Source of the DNA: Erythrobacter aurantius
GTDB taxonomy: Bacteria > Pseudomonadota > Alphaproteobacteria > Sphingomonadales > Sphingomonadaceae
Direction of reading: 5' to 3'
NCBI RefSeq assembly: GCF_023823125.1
Contig: NZ_CP090949.1
Location: 1,140,001-1,204,000, forward strand
DNA: 64,000 nucleotides
A model generated the notes under the pieces. It searched no databases and was not told the DNA's origin. It saw nothing but the letters and a program-made list of their open reading frames with translations. The position numbers were made by a program, and so were the translations under genes. Shown here in pieces: positions 18,946-27,802 of the stretch (position 1 is its first letter; the number at the start of each line of letters is the position of its first letter).

Positions 18946-19785
18946 TCAATCGAAGGTTTCGAGATCCGCCCTCGATGCTCCCGGAGCAAGCTGGCGGTGG
19001 ATTGCGGCCACCACGCAAAGGAACAGGCCGCCGACAATGGCGCTGCTGAGGCTGGAAACGAAGCCTGCGCCTATGCTGGCAACAGGATCGCCGAACGCGG
19101 CCAGGATGGTTGTGAGCACCAGAGTGACGACCAGCGAAACCAGCCCGACCACAATCAGCAGCACGAAAAGGAAGACGAAGATCAGCAGCGAATTGCCTTT
19201 GGTCAAAGCCCACGAACGCTTCATCACCGAAATCGGATTGAGATCACCCTCGATCCCGATGATCGCAGGGATCAGGATGAGCTTGATCGAGGCATAGATG
19301 GCCGCGATGACCACGATGATCCCGACCAATATCCCCAAGGCGGGGGTAATAAGCACCGCGCCGGTAACGAGCAGACCGCCGACCAGAACGATCGCGAGGC
19401 CGAAGATCAACTGCGTGGCCAAGTAGATCGGCGCTCCCCGAAAGCCCGCTTTCAGCGCGTCGCCCACAGTCGGATTACCGCGTTCCGCAAACAGCGCCAG
19501 CACCGCAACCGACCCGACATAGGCGGCAAGGGTCGTCGCCAGGAAATAAGGCCACCCGGTCGCGTATTGCTCCTGCAGGGTTTCCATCATCGCCTTGAAG
19601 GCGGCTTCGGGATCGCTGCCTCCGGGGGCGGGCGGGGGTGCCGGATTGGCGACTTCGGGGACAAGCAGGGTGATCGCGAAACTTGGCAGGAAATAGAAAA
19701 GCCCGACGATTGTGGTGAGAAGCCCGAAGTTCGAACCGATCAGTCCGGTCGCATCCGACCATGCCTTGCCCATGTCGAGTTTCAC
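18946..19785 (-). CDS. Conserved multi-spanning membrane protein of unknown function
   Basis: The protein has 279 residues from a GTG at 19785 that follows AGAAGGGA (an ATG lies 12 bases further in). About six hydrophobic segments are visible. One internal stretch is a Pro/Gly-rich loop (NPAPPPAPGGSDPE). The PISVMKRSWALTKGN segment before the last helices is reminiscent of the glycerophosphodiester phosphodiesterase membrane-domain/YIP1-like families. I cannot assign a function. It is divergent from lipB, with 111 bases between the genes. Confidence 0.75.
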   Translation of the reverse strand: MKLDMGKAWSDATGLIGSNFGLLTTIVGLFYFLPSFAITLLVPEVANPAPPPAPGGSDPEAAFKAMMETLQEQYATGWPYFLATTLAAYVGSVAVLALFAERGNPTVGDALKAGFRGAPIYLATQLIFGLAIVLVGGLLVTGAVLITPALGILVGIIVVIAAIYASIKLILIPAIIGIEGDLNPISVMKRSWALTKGNSLLIFVFLFVLLIVVGLVSLVVTLVLTTILAAFGDPVASIGAGFVSSLSSAIVGGLFLCVVAAIHRQLAPGASRADLETFD

Positions 19786-19896
19786 GTCAGATCCCTTCTG
19801 CTGTCGCCGAAACCAATGCCGCCTGACGCGGCCGGATATGCATGGATCGGCGATTGACCCCTTGATTAGCGCGTTCAATGCCCCCACGCAGGGTCA

Positions 19897-20589
19897 ATGG
19901 CAAGCATTGCACTCGATTTGACTGATCCGCACAGCGTCGAATGGCAGCGCGAAAGCGCGCCGGTCGGATACACTGCGGCGCTGGAAGCTATGGAGGAACG
20001 CGCGCGGGCGATCTCTGCGGGTGAGGCAGACGAGTTGATCTGGCTGCTCGAACATCCGCCCGTTTACACCGCCGGCACCAGCGCGGATCCGGCTGAACTG
20101 GTCGATCCGCGTTTCGAAGTGGTCGAGGCAGGCAGGGGCGGGCGCTACACCTATCACGGGCCGGGCCAGCGGGTCGGATATCTGATGCTGGACCTTGGCA
20201 AGCGCGGCAAGGACGTGCGCTGTTTCGTCCATGCCATCGAAGGCTGGGTGATCGACACTCTGGCCACCTTCGATATCGAGGCATGGCGCTGCGAAGGGCG
20301 CGTGGGCATCTGGACGCAGGATATCGACGGGCGCGAGGCGAAGATCGGCGCAATCGGCGTCCGGGTCCGGCGCTGGGTCACGCTGCATGGTTTTTCGGTC
20401 AATCTCGATCCCGACCTGTCGCATTTCGGCGGGATCGTGCCCTGCGGGATCGACGAATTCGGCGTCACCAGCATGGCGCGGCTTGGCAAATCGATCACCA
20501 GCGAGCAATGGGACGAGGCGCTGATCGGGCAGGCTGGACGTTTCCTCGGTGCGCTGGAAACCGCCCGGCAAAAGGCATGTAGCAAATGA
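19897..20589 (+). CDS. lipB: Octanoyl-[ACP]:protein N-octanoyltransferase LipB
   Basis: The protein has 230 residues, the usual LipB length. Signature segments: [24 protein letters not shown] (acyl-binding loop), catalytic Lys139 in AKIGAIGVR and catalytic Cys173 in VPCGI. LipB moves octanoyl from acyl carrier protein to lipoyl domains in the cytosol, the first step of lipoate assembly. The gene overlaps the following lipoprotein gene by 4 bases (ATGA). Confidence 0.96.
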   Translation: MASIALDLTDPHSVEWQRESAPVGYTAALEAMEERARAISAGEADELIWLLEHPPVYTAGTSADPAELVDPRFEVVEAGRGGRYTYHGPGQRVGYLMLDLGKRGKDVRCFVHAIEGWVIDTLATFDIEAWRCEGRVGIWTQDIDGREAKIGAIGVRVRRWVTLHGFSVNLDPDLSHFGGIVPCGIDEFGVTSMARLGKSITSEQWDEALIGQAGRFLGALETARQKACSK

Positions 20590-20912
20590 TCCGCAAACTG
20601 ATTCCGATTTCGCTCTTGGCCACGCTGGCGCTCGCCGGGTGCGGGGATGAAGCCGCCGGCGATGGCGAAGCTGTGGCGACTGGGGGAGAGGCCGCTGGCG
20701 AAGTGCTGGGCGGGACGATCAGCGACGACATGCTCCCGCTGGAGGAACTGACTTCGACATCGCCTCCGGCGGCGCGTCAATCCACCACCACCACTGTAAC
20801 GACCAGCACTGATGGTGGAGAGACTTCGGTGGAAACCACCATCACCACCACCAACGACCCAGCCGCGCCTGCTCCGACGCCGCCGGCACCACCGGCGACG
20901 CCCGAGGGATAA
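20586..20912 (+). CDS. Small Thr/Pro-rich lipoprotein of unknown function
   Basis: The protein has 108 residues. A signal peptide with lipobox LALAGC (mature Cys about 19) is followed by an acidic stretch, then a Ser/Thr-rich segment (about 58-90) and a Pro/Ala tail. No fold is recognisable and most of it should be disordered. It starts in the lipB stop (ATGA), so it is translated with lipB, and it ends 5 bases before the convergent OYE gene. The functional tie to lipoylation is unclear; the coupling may only be positional. Confidence 0.8.
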   Translation: MIRKLIPISLLATLALAGCGDEAAGDGEAVATGGEAAGEVLGGTISDDMLPLEELTSTSPPAARQSTTTTVTTSTDGGETSVETTITTTNDPAAPAPTPPAPPATPEG

Positions 20913-20917
20913 GGGGA

Positions 20918-22030
20918 TTATTCCGCCGCTTCGGACTGTTCCTGTTCGAGCGTCGGATAGTCAACGTAGCCTTCCGGAATCGGGAAGTACCAGCTCTTGG
21001 GCACATCCTTGTTCGGGTTCCAGTGCGCCCCGGCCGCGATCCGCTTTTCGAGATCGGGGTTCGAGATATAGGGTCGGCCAAAGCTCACGGCATCGCACTT
21101 TCCGCTCGACACATCGGCGTCGGCTTCCTCAGCGGTATAATCCGAATTGAGGATCAGCGGGCCGGAATAGATCGAGCGGATCAGCGGGCTCTGCTTGGGC
21201 ACATCGGTCTGGCCGAAAGTACCCTCCGGCCCCGGTTCGCGCAGTTCGACAAAGGCAAGGCCCAGTTCCTCGCACACCTTGGCCGCCGCGCCGAATGTCG
21301 CGGGCGGGTTGCTATCGTCGGTCCCTTGCGAATCGCCATTGGGTGAAAGGCGAATGCCGACCCGGTCCGCGCCCCAGACATCAATGATCGCTTCCAGGAC
21401 TTCGCGCATGAAGCGGGTGCGGTTTTCCGGGCTGCCGCCATATTCGTCGGTGCGCAGATTGGTCTTGTCGCGCAGGAACTGGTCCACAAGGTAGCCGTTC
21501 GCGCCGTGCAACTGCACACCGTCAAAACCGGCCTTTTTCGCGTTCTCGGCGGCGCGGCGATAATCGCCAATGGTGCGCTGGATATCCTCATGAGTCATTG
21601 CGCGCGCGGTCGCGTATTCGCTCTTGCCCTGCGGCGTATGCGCTTCGCCGGGAGCCTTGGTCGCGCTGGCGGAAAACGGCGGTTCGCCGCCGAGGAAATA
21701 GGGGTGGACGATGCGCCCCATGTGCCACAGCTGCATGACGATCAGGCCGCCTTCCTCGTGCACTGCCTTGGTCGTCGCCTTCCACGCTTCGGTCTGTTCG
21801 TCGCTCCAGATGCCGGGAGCCGAGGGCCAGCCCAGACCTTCGACGCTGATCCCGGTCGCTTCGGTCAGGATCATGCCCGCGCCTGCGCGCTGTCGGTAAT
21901 AGGTCGCCATCAGATCATTGGGCACGAACATCGGATCGGCCGCGCGCCCGCGAGTAAGCGGAGCCATGAAAATGCGGTTCTTCGCTTCGAGCGCGCCCAT
22001 CTTGAGCGGCTGGAACAGAGCGTCATGCAT
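20918..22030 (-). CDS. Old yellow enzyme family alkene reductase (NemA-like)
   Basis: The protein has 370 residues. An FMN-binding TIM barrel has FMAPLTRGRA near the N-terminus and HGANGYLVDQFL with the substrate-anchoring His/Asn pair, followed by YGGSPENRTRF and VSFGRPYISNPDL. The family reduces activated C=C bonds (enones, maleimides) or nitrate esters with NAD(P)H. GGAGG lies 10 bases before the ATG. It is divergent from the EamA transporter gene. Confidence 0.93.
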   Translation of the reverse strand: MHDALFQPLKMGALEAKNRIFMAPLTRGRAADPMFVPNDLMATYYRQRAGAGMILTEATGISVEGLGWPSAPGIWSDEQTEAWKATTKAVHEEGGLIVMQLWHMGRIVHPYFLGGEPPFSASATKAPGEAHTPQGKSEYATARAMTHEDIQRTIGDYRRAAENAKKAGFDGVQLHGANGYLVDQFLRDKTNLRTDEYGGSPENRTRFMREVLEAIIDVWGADRVGIRLSPNGDSQGTDDSNPPATFGAAAKVCEELGLAFVELREPGPEGTFGQTDVPKQSPLIRSIYSGPLILNSDYTAEEADADVSSGKCDAVSFGRPYISNPDLEKRIAAGAHWNPNKDVPKSWYFPIPEGYVDYPTLEQEQSEAAE

Positions 22031-22098
22031 GTGAGGAATTCCTCCGGTTGGGTTTCAATTGGCTATTCACTTGGCGGCGATGGCCCTAAGGCGCAAGG

Positions 22099-23022
22099 AT
22101 GGAAAATGAGGGGGGCACCCAAGAAAAGCTGTTCAACGTAAAGGCGGCGCTTTTGCTGGCGGCGCTGCTTGGCGGCAATTTCGCGCTGGCGCTGGGGCCG
22201 TGGCTGGTCCGGCTGACCGATACGGGGCCTGTTAGCGCGGCTTTCTGGCGGCTGTTTCTGGCGCTGCCGTTCCTTGTGCTGTTTGCGCGGTTTGCGGGGC
22301 AAAGGCTGACGGGGATGCCGCGCCGCACCTATGCGCTGGTGGCGGTGGGGGCGCTGGCCTTTGCCGGGGATCTGGCCAGCTGGCACATCGGGATCGGGAT
22401 GACGCGGCTGGGCAATGCGACGCTGTTCGGCAATGCCGGGTCGATCATCCTTTTGTTCTGGGGCTTCATCATCGCGCGCATGCTGCCGCGCGGGCTGGAA
22501 TGGCTGGCGATCGTATGCGCGCTGGCCGGGGCAGGAATATTGCTGGGCCGCAGCCTCGAAATTTCGGCCGAGACTTTCGCCGGGGACCTGTTCTGCATCA
22601 CCGCCGGATTGCTTTACGCAGTCTATCTGCTGACGCTTCAGGGTGAAAGAGCACGCTTCGGATCGTGGAGCCTGCTGGTGTGGGTCAGCATCTTTGCCGC
22701 ACCCGCGCTGCTGATGCTGGCGCTCGCGCTGGGCGAGCCGGTGTGGCCGACCGACTGGACCCCGGTGGTGGTGCTGTTCATCACCAGCCAGCTGATCGGT
22801 CAGGGGCTGCTGGTCTATTCGCTCGGCCACTTCCCGCCGCTGATCATCGGGCTTGCGCTGCTGACCCAGCCCGCGATTGCGGCAGTGATCGGATGGAGCG
22901 TGTTTGGCGAAGTGTTGAGCGGCCTCGACATCGCCGGAATGGTGCTGCTGGGCAGCGCACTGGTCGTGGCGCGGGCGACGACGAGGAAGGCGGGGCCGGG
23001 GATGGTGCAGAAGAGCGATTAG
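22099..23022 (+). CDS. EamA/DMT-family transporter
   Basis: The protein has 307 residues with ten predicted membrane helices in two EamA repeats (about 15-150 and 160-295). The drug/metabolite transporter family exports amino acids, metabolites or drugs; the substrate is unknown. The stop codon overlaps by 4 bases the stop of the convergent small gene at 23019-23282. Confidence 0.9.
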   Translation: MENEGGTQEKLFNVKAALLLAALLGGNFALALGPWLVRLTDTGPVSAAFWRLFLALPFLVLFARFAGQRLTGMPRRTYALVAVGALAFAGDLASWHIGIGMTRLGNATLFGNAGSIILLFWGFIIARMLPRGLEWLAIVCALAGAGILLGRSLEISAETFAGDLFCITAGLLYAVYLLTLQGERARFGSWSLLVWVSIFAAPALLMLALALGEPVWPTDWTPVVVLFITSQLIGQGLLVYSLGHFPPLIIGLALLTQPAIAAVIGWSVFGEVLSGLDIAGMVLLGSALVVARATTRKAGPGMVQKSD

Positions 23023-23282
23023 GCGCGCTCGAACACCGCAAAAACACCGTTGGACACTTCCGCAAAGGCAAAGGTGTAAGAAACGCCGCCGGCTTCACCG
23101 GCAAACATCTCGAAGTCGCGGCGCGTTCCGAATAGCGGATCGTGCAGACGAACCGTGCCGATCCGTTCCCGGCAGACATTCCAATAGTCGCAAGGCCACC
23201 GGTCAAGACACTCGCCTTGCGCAGGCGTACCGGAAAAGCGCCAGCCTTTCAGGCGGTTGAGGACTGCCGCCTTTGCCGACAT
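23019..23282 (-). CDS. Small cysteine-containing protein translated with nadA
   Basis: The protein has 87 residues. The ATG at 23282 shares a base with the nadA stop (TGATG), so translation is coupled. The N-terminal half is basic and holds three evenly spaced cysteines (ECLDRWPCDYWNVC, C-x5-C-x5-C); the C-terminal half is predicted mixed alpha/beta with no membrane segment. I do not recognise the family. The coupling to nadA, an Fe-S enzyme gene, and the Cys pattern make metal or cluster binding possible, but this is inference. Confidence 0.7.
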   Translation of the reverse strand: MSAKAAVLNRLKGWRFSGTPAQGECLDRWPCDYWNVCRERIGTVRLHDPLFGTRRDFEMFAGEAGGVSYTFAFAEVSNGVFAVFERA

Positions 23283-24283
23283 CAATCCCCCTTGAACGGC
23301 ACCTTGCCCAGATCGCCCATGCCCACTGTGCCGCTGGCCATTTCCAGCATCCGGTCGAGGCTCTTTTTCGCTTTCAGGCGGATGTCTTCCTCGATCTCGA
23401 TGCGCGGTTCCAGATCGCGCAGCGCGGTGTACATCTTCTCCATGGTGTTCAATGCCATGTAGGGGCAGATGTTGCAGTTGCAGTTGCCGTCCCCGCCGGG
23501 CGCGCCGATGAAGGTTTTTTCAGGCAGCGCCTTTTCCATCTGGTGCATGATGTGCGGCTCTGTCGCGACGATCAGCGTGTCGCCCGGAAACTCCTTGGCG
23601 AATTTCAATATGCCGCTGGTCGAGCCGACATAATCGGCATGATCGATGATCGCGGGCGGGCATTCCGGGTGCGCGGCCACGGGTGCGCCCGGGTGCTGCT
23701 CTTTCAGTTTCAAGAGCTCGGTTTCGCTAAAGGCTTCGTGGACGATGCACACCCCCGGCCACAGCAGCATTTCCCGGTTGAACTTGCGCGACAGCCAGCC
23801 GCCAAGGTGGCGATCGGGGCCGAAGATGATCTTCTGCTCAGGCGGGATCTGCGAAAGGATCGTTTCCGCGCTGGAGCTGGTGACGATCACGTCGGACAGT
23901 GCCTTCACCTCGGTCGAACAATTGATGTAGGTCAGCGCGATGTGATCGGGGTGCGCTTCGCGGAAAGCCTTGAACTTTTCGGGCGGGCAGCTGTCTTCGA
24001 GGCTGCACCCGGCGTCCATGTCGGGCAGCACCACGATCTTGTCGGGCGAAAGGATCTTCGCCGTGTCAGCCATGAATTTCACGCCGCAGAACAGGATCAC
24101 GTCGGCATCGGTTTCCGCCGCCTTGCGCGACAGCTCCAGACTGTCGCCGACGAAATCGGCAATGTCCTGAATATCCGGGGTCTGGTAATAATGCGCGAGG
24201 ATCACGGCGTTGCGTTCCTTGCGCAGCCGGTTGATCTCGGCCAGCAAATCGTCGCCGGTGGGAACTTTGGTTTCAATGCTCAT
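23282..24283 (-). CDS. nadA: Quinolinate synthase NadA
   Basis: The protein has 333 residues from the ATG at 24283; the longer frame runs into the divergent gene's promoter region. Three cysteines for the [4Fe-4S] cluster are visible in LFCGVKF, WPGVCIVHE and CNICPYM, together with AHYYQTPDIQDIADFVGDSL, which binds substrate. NadA condenses iminoaspartate with dihydroxyacetone phosphate to quinolinate in de novo NAD synthesis. NadB and NadC are not in this window. Confidence 0.96.
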   Translation of the reverse strand: MSIETKVPTGDDLLAEINRLRKERNAVILAHYYQTPDIQDIADFVGDSLELSRKAAETDADVILFCGVKFMADTAKILSPDKIVVLPDMDAGCSLEDSCPPEKFKAFREAHPDHIALTYINCSTEVKALSDVIVTSSSAETILSQIPPEQKIIFGPDRHLGGWLSRKFNREMLLWPGVCIVHEAFSETELLKLKEQHPGAPVAAHPECPPAIIDHADYVGSTSGILKFAKEFPGDTLIVATEPHIMHQMEKALPEKTFIGAPGGDGNCNCNICPYMALNTMEKMYTALRDLEPRIEIEEDIRLKAKKSLDRMLEMASGTVGMGDLGKVPFKGD

Positions 24284-24387
24284 GCGTGATCCCCGATAAT
24301 CATCTTGCGCCCGACATAGGGATTGATGCGCCAGAATTCGAGCAATTTTCATGCTTCCTGTGGTAACGTGCTTGGGGGGAGAACGAG

Positions 24388-25995
24388 ATGTACCAACTGA
24401 ACCTGACGCGCGCCTATTGTCCGGCGCAGGCCGATACACCCTATAGCGAACGGACCATCGAAGAGGTCCTGCGTGAACAGGCGGCGCTGCGTCCGGCTGA
24501 GAAGGCCCTGCGCGAACTGCTTGCCGACGGAACCATCGGACGCGAATGGAGCTATTCGCAGCTGCTTGGCGATGCCGAACGATGCGGGCGGGCGCTGGCC
24601 GCGCGGCACCCGGCGGGGACGCGGATCGCGATCATGGGCGGCAATTGCCCGGAATGGGTGCTGGTCCAGCTGGGCGCGGCGATGGCGGGGTTGACGCTGG
24701 TGACGGTCAACCCCTCGTTCCTTGCCCGCGAAGTGCGGTACGTGCTCGAACAATCCGGGTCGGGCGCGGTCTATTACCAGCCCAATGTCCGGGGCAGCGC
24801 GCTGCGTCCGATTGTCGATGAAGCGGCGGCGGGCCTGCCGGCGCATGATCACGTCATCGACATCACCGATCACGCCGAGCTGTTTGCGGGCGAAGGCGAC
24901 GGGGCGCTGCGCCCTACCAAGCCGCACGACATCGTGATGATCCAGTACACTTCGGGAACCACGGGCTTTCCCAAAGGCGTTTTGCTGCACCAGCACGGCC
25001 TGGTTCAAAGCAATTTCGACGTGTTCACCCGGTGGAACCTTGCCCCCGGCAAGACGGTGATGTGTCCTTTCCCGCTTTTTCATACCGCCGGCAGCGCGGT
25101 GTGTGTGCTCGGCACGATCGCGCACGGCGCCACCTTGCTTCTGGTATCGGTGTTCGATCCGGTTGCGGTGGCAAAGGCGATCGAACGGGAACAACCCGAA
25201 GTGCTGGGCGGGGTCGCCACGATGATCTTCGCCATCATCGAAGCCGCGCGATCAACCGGCACTGACGTGTCGAGTATCGAAACCGTGATCAGCGGGGGTG
25301 CGATGGTCCAGCCTGCGCTGAACAAGGCGGCGCAGGACACCTTCGGCGTGCCGATCCTGATCGTCTATGGCCAGACCGAAACCTCGCCCGCGATCACCGC
25401 CGCATGGCCGGGCGACACCGGCGCGGAACTGGTCGAAACGATCGGTCAGCCGTGCAGCCATATGGAAGTGTCAATCCGCTCTCCCAAGGACAATTCGGTG
25501 TGCGCCGTGGACGAGGAAGGCGAAATCTGCATGCGCGGTTACAACATGATGGTGGGCTATAACGACAATCCGAAAGCGACCGCCGAAACGATTGATGCCG
25601 ACGGGTGGCTGCACACGGGCGATCTCGGCAGCATGAGCGCGCGCGGCTATGTGAAGATCACGGGCCGGGTGAAGGAGATGATCATCCGTGGCGGGGAAAA
25701 CCTGTTCCCTGCCGAAATCGAAGCCGCGATGCTCGAACATCCCGCCGTCGCCGAGGTCGCGTGTGCAGGGGTGCCGGACGACAAATGGGGCGAAATCGTC
25801 GCCTGCTTCATGCGGTTGGCGGAAGGGGCTGCACGGCCCACGGATGACGAATTGAAAGCGCATGTGCGCGCCCGATTGTCCCCGCAAAAGACCCCGGCGC
25901 ATTGGGTGTGGATGCAGCAATTCCCGCTGACGGGTTCTGGAAAGATTCAAAAATTCCAGCTGGCGGAGGACTTTGCAAAGGGGCGGATCGAATAG
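24388..25995 (+). CDS. Acyl-CoA synthetase, AMP-forming (ANL superfamily)
   Basis: The protein has 535 residues. The adenylation signatures are complete: YTSGTTGFPKGV (P-loop), YGQTETSP, DGWLHTGDLG, GRVKEMIIRGGENLFPAE and the C-terminal catalytic Lys in TGSGKIQKF. It activates a carboxylic acid as an acyl-AMP and transfers it to CoA; medium- or long-chain fatty acids are likely. GGGGAG precedes the ATG. It is divergent from nadA and stands alone. Confidence 0.93.
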   Translation: MYQLNLTRAYCPAQADTPYSERTIEEVLREQAALRPAEKALRELLADGTIGREWSYSQLLGDAERCGRALAARHPAGTRIAIMGGNCPEWVLVQLGAAMAGLTLVTVNPSFLAREVRYVLEQSGSGAVYYQPNVRGSALRPIVDEAAAGLPAHDHVIDITDHAELFAGEGDGALRPTKPHDIVMIQYTSGTTGFPKGVLLHQHGLVQSNFDVFTRWNLAPGKTVMCPFPLFHTAGSAVCVLGTIAHGATLLLVSVFDPVAVAKAIEREQPEVLGGVATMIFAIIEAARSTGTDVSSIETVISGGAMVQPALNKAAQDTFGVPILIVYGQTETSPAITAAWPGDTGAELVETIGQPCSHMEVSIRSPKDNSVCAVDEEGEICMRGYNMMVGYNDNPKATAETIDADGWLHTGDLGSMSARGYVKITGRVKEMIIRGGENLFPAEIEAAMLEHPAVAEVACAGVPDDKWGEIVACFMRLAEGAARPTDDELKAHVRARLSPQKTPAHWVWMQQFPLTGSGKIQKFQLAEDFAKGRIE

Positions 25996-26012
25996 CGAAT
26001 GGCTCCGCCCCT
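25979..26012. terminator. Hairpin at the end of the acyl-CoA synthetase gene, possible bidirectional terminator
   Basis: AGGGGCGGA and TCCGCCCCT form a perfect 9-bp stem with a 16-base loop containing the stop codon. It sits between convergent genes. No T-run follows on either strand, so it is at best a non-classical terminator. Confidence 0.4.
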
Positions 26013-26023
26013 CGCGCCCGGGG

Positions 26024-26806
26024 TCACATTGTGAAACCGTCGGGCAGGAAGGGCTCCATCGGGCGTTCGGCACCCGGAGTGCCATCGACGATCCACTCTG
26101 TCACGCCGATCCCGAATTGGCTGTATCCGACCACCATCGATACCGCGAAGGTCGCGACATAGGCGCCCAGGCCCCACCAATAGGCGGGATGCACTTCGCC
26201 CCGGCTGCGCTTGTCGGCGATTATTCCGATCACCGGCCAAATGAAGGTGACGAGCGTGGTGATGAGCCATGAATTCGGGATCATCAACGGCAGGGGCAGC
26301 AATCGACCAAGGCCGGGGCCGGTCAGGATCGCCATCGCGCACAGCATCAGCCTTCGATGCCATCCCGTATGGCGGCGCTGTTTCAGTGACCAGAACGCGA
26401 GCCCGCCAAAGCACCACAGCACAGCGGTGTTGCTCCAGAAAAATTCGCTCTTGTGAAAGAAGAAAGGTCCGCCGTTACGCTGGAGGACGACGACCATGAT
26501 CAACGTGCCTGCCACCAGCATGGCCGGGATCAGCAGATAGGCCGTTTTACCCAGCCGGGCGTGTAACGCGGAATTGCCGGACCCGATCAGAATATGCTGC
26601 GCAAGGTAAAGCGCGACCCATGCAAAAAAGATGATGCCGTGCAGGTGAAACGGCCATGGCACTGCAAAACTGGACCGCCCAAATCCCAGCTGAACCGAAA
26701 AGCCCGCGACGATCACCAGCGACATCACGATCGCCATCACCGTGAAAAATCGCGTGTCTGAAATCCCGGTTTGCGCATGCGCGCCCGAATTGGCCGATGT
26801 TGCCAC
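26024..26806 (-). CDS. Conserved membrane protein of unknown function
   Basis: The protein has 260 residues from a GTG at 26806 preceded by a G-rich stretch; the frame can also extend to a GTG at 26863 with no ribosome site. About seven hydrophobic helices are visible, with conserved-looking histidines (FHLHGIIFF, LYLAQH, ALHARLG) and GWHRRLMLCAMAIL. Histidines within helices could bind a metal or haem, but no known family was recognised. It converges on the acyl-CoA synthetase gene. Confidence 0.72.
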   Translation of the reverse strand: MATSANSGAHAQTGISDTRFFTVMAIVMSLVIVAGFSVQLGFGRSSFAVPWPFHLHGIIFFAWVALYLAQHILIGSGNSALHARLGKTAYLLIPAMLVAGTLIMVVVLQRNGGPFFFHKSEFFWSNTAVLWCFGGLAFWSLKQRRHTGWHRRLMLCAMAILTGPGLGRLLPLPLMIPNSWLITTLVTFIWPVIGIIADKRSRGEVHPAYWWGLGAYVATFAVSMVVGYSQFGIGVTEWIVDGTPGAERPMEPFLPDGFTM

Positions 26807-26866
26807 TGAACCGAACCCCCGATTTTCTGCACCCGTCGTCAGACTAGGCGCAATCCGGCGCACGGG

Positions 26867-27745
26867 TCAATCCGAGCGCCAGACCCCGTCCAGTTGCACC
26901 GCGAGCCCGCGCTTTTGCAGGTCGATCAGATGCGCGCTGACGCTCATTTCGGCTGCCGGGATCAGGCGCTCGTCAAGTCCCTTGTACATGTCGGGGATGA
27001 ACTCGGAGACGGGCCGCGCTCGCTCGCGCATCAGCCGCAGGATCTGGTTTTCGCGCTGGCGGCGATGGCCGATCATGCCGCGCACCAGTTGGCGCGGTTT
27101 CTCGATCGCGGCGCCGTGGGCCGAATGGTACACGCGGTCTTCACGCGCCAACAGCTTTTCGAGGCTGGCCAGATAATCGCCCATGTCGCCATCGGGCGGA
27201 ACCACGACGCTGGTGGACCAGCCCATCACGTGATCGCCGGTGAACAGCGCGCCGCTTTCTTCAAGCGCGAAACACAGGTGATTGGAGGTGTGGCCCGGTG
27301 TCGCCACCGCTGTTAGCGTCCACCCGGTCCCGCGCATGGCCTCGCCATCCTCCAGCACCCGGTCAGGCGCGTAAGTGGTGTCGAAGGCTTCATCCGAGCG
27401 CGGCAAATCGGTGCTGAGCGAAAGCGGCGCGCAGCCGACCACAGGCGCGCCCGTCAATTCGGCAAGCGGGATGGCGGCCGGGGAGTGATCGCGGTGCGTG
27501 TGGGTGCACATGATCGCGGTGAGCTTGCGCCCGCCAATCGCTGCCATGATTGCGTCGATATGCGCCGCGTCGCTGGGACCCGGATCGATCACCGCGCAAT
27601 CCGGCCCGTCGCTTTGCCCGATCACATAGGTCTGCGTGCCGGTGAAGGTATAGGGCGAAGGATTGGGCGCGAGCACACGGCGCACCAGCGGTTCCAGCTG
27701 CTCGGCAAGCCCGGTGGGCCATGGTTTGGGAGGGATTTGGGCCAT
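26867..27745 (-). CDS. MBL-fold metallo-hydrolase (LACTB2-like)
   Basis: The protein has 292 residues from the ATG at 27745. The metallo-beta-lactamase fold has THTHRDHS (two-metal site), PGHTSNHL, TGDHVMGW and an AHG histidine later, followed by a C-terminal winged-helix-like part (about 230-290). Family members hydrolyse thioesters, phosphodiesters or RNA; the LACTB2-like layout is often annotated only as hydrolase. It is divergent from glpK, with 57 bases between the genes. Confidence 0.88.
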   Translation of the reverse strand: MAQIPPKPWPTGLAEQLEPLVRRVLAPNPSPYTFTGTQTYVIGQSDGPDCAVIDPGPSDAAHIDAIMAAIGGRKLTAIMCTHTHRDHSPAAIPLAELTGAPVVGCAPLSLSTDLPRSDEAFDTTYAPDRVLEDGEAMRGTGWTLTAVATPGHTSNHLCFALEESGALFTGDHVMGWSTSVVVPPDGDMGDYLASLEKLLAREDRVYHSAHGAAIEKPRQLVRGMIGHRRQRENQILRLMRERARPVSEFIPDMYKGLDERLIPAAEMSVSAHLIDLQKRGLAVQLDGVWRSD

Positions 27746-27802
27746 GCCCTTGCATATGGTGGAGAGGATGGCACATGTCACGCCTCAGAAAAGAGGAGTG
27801 TG

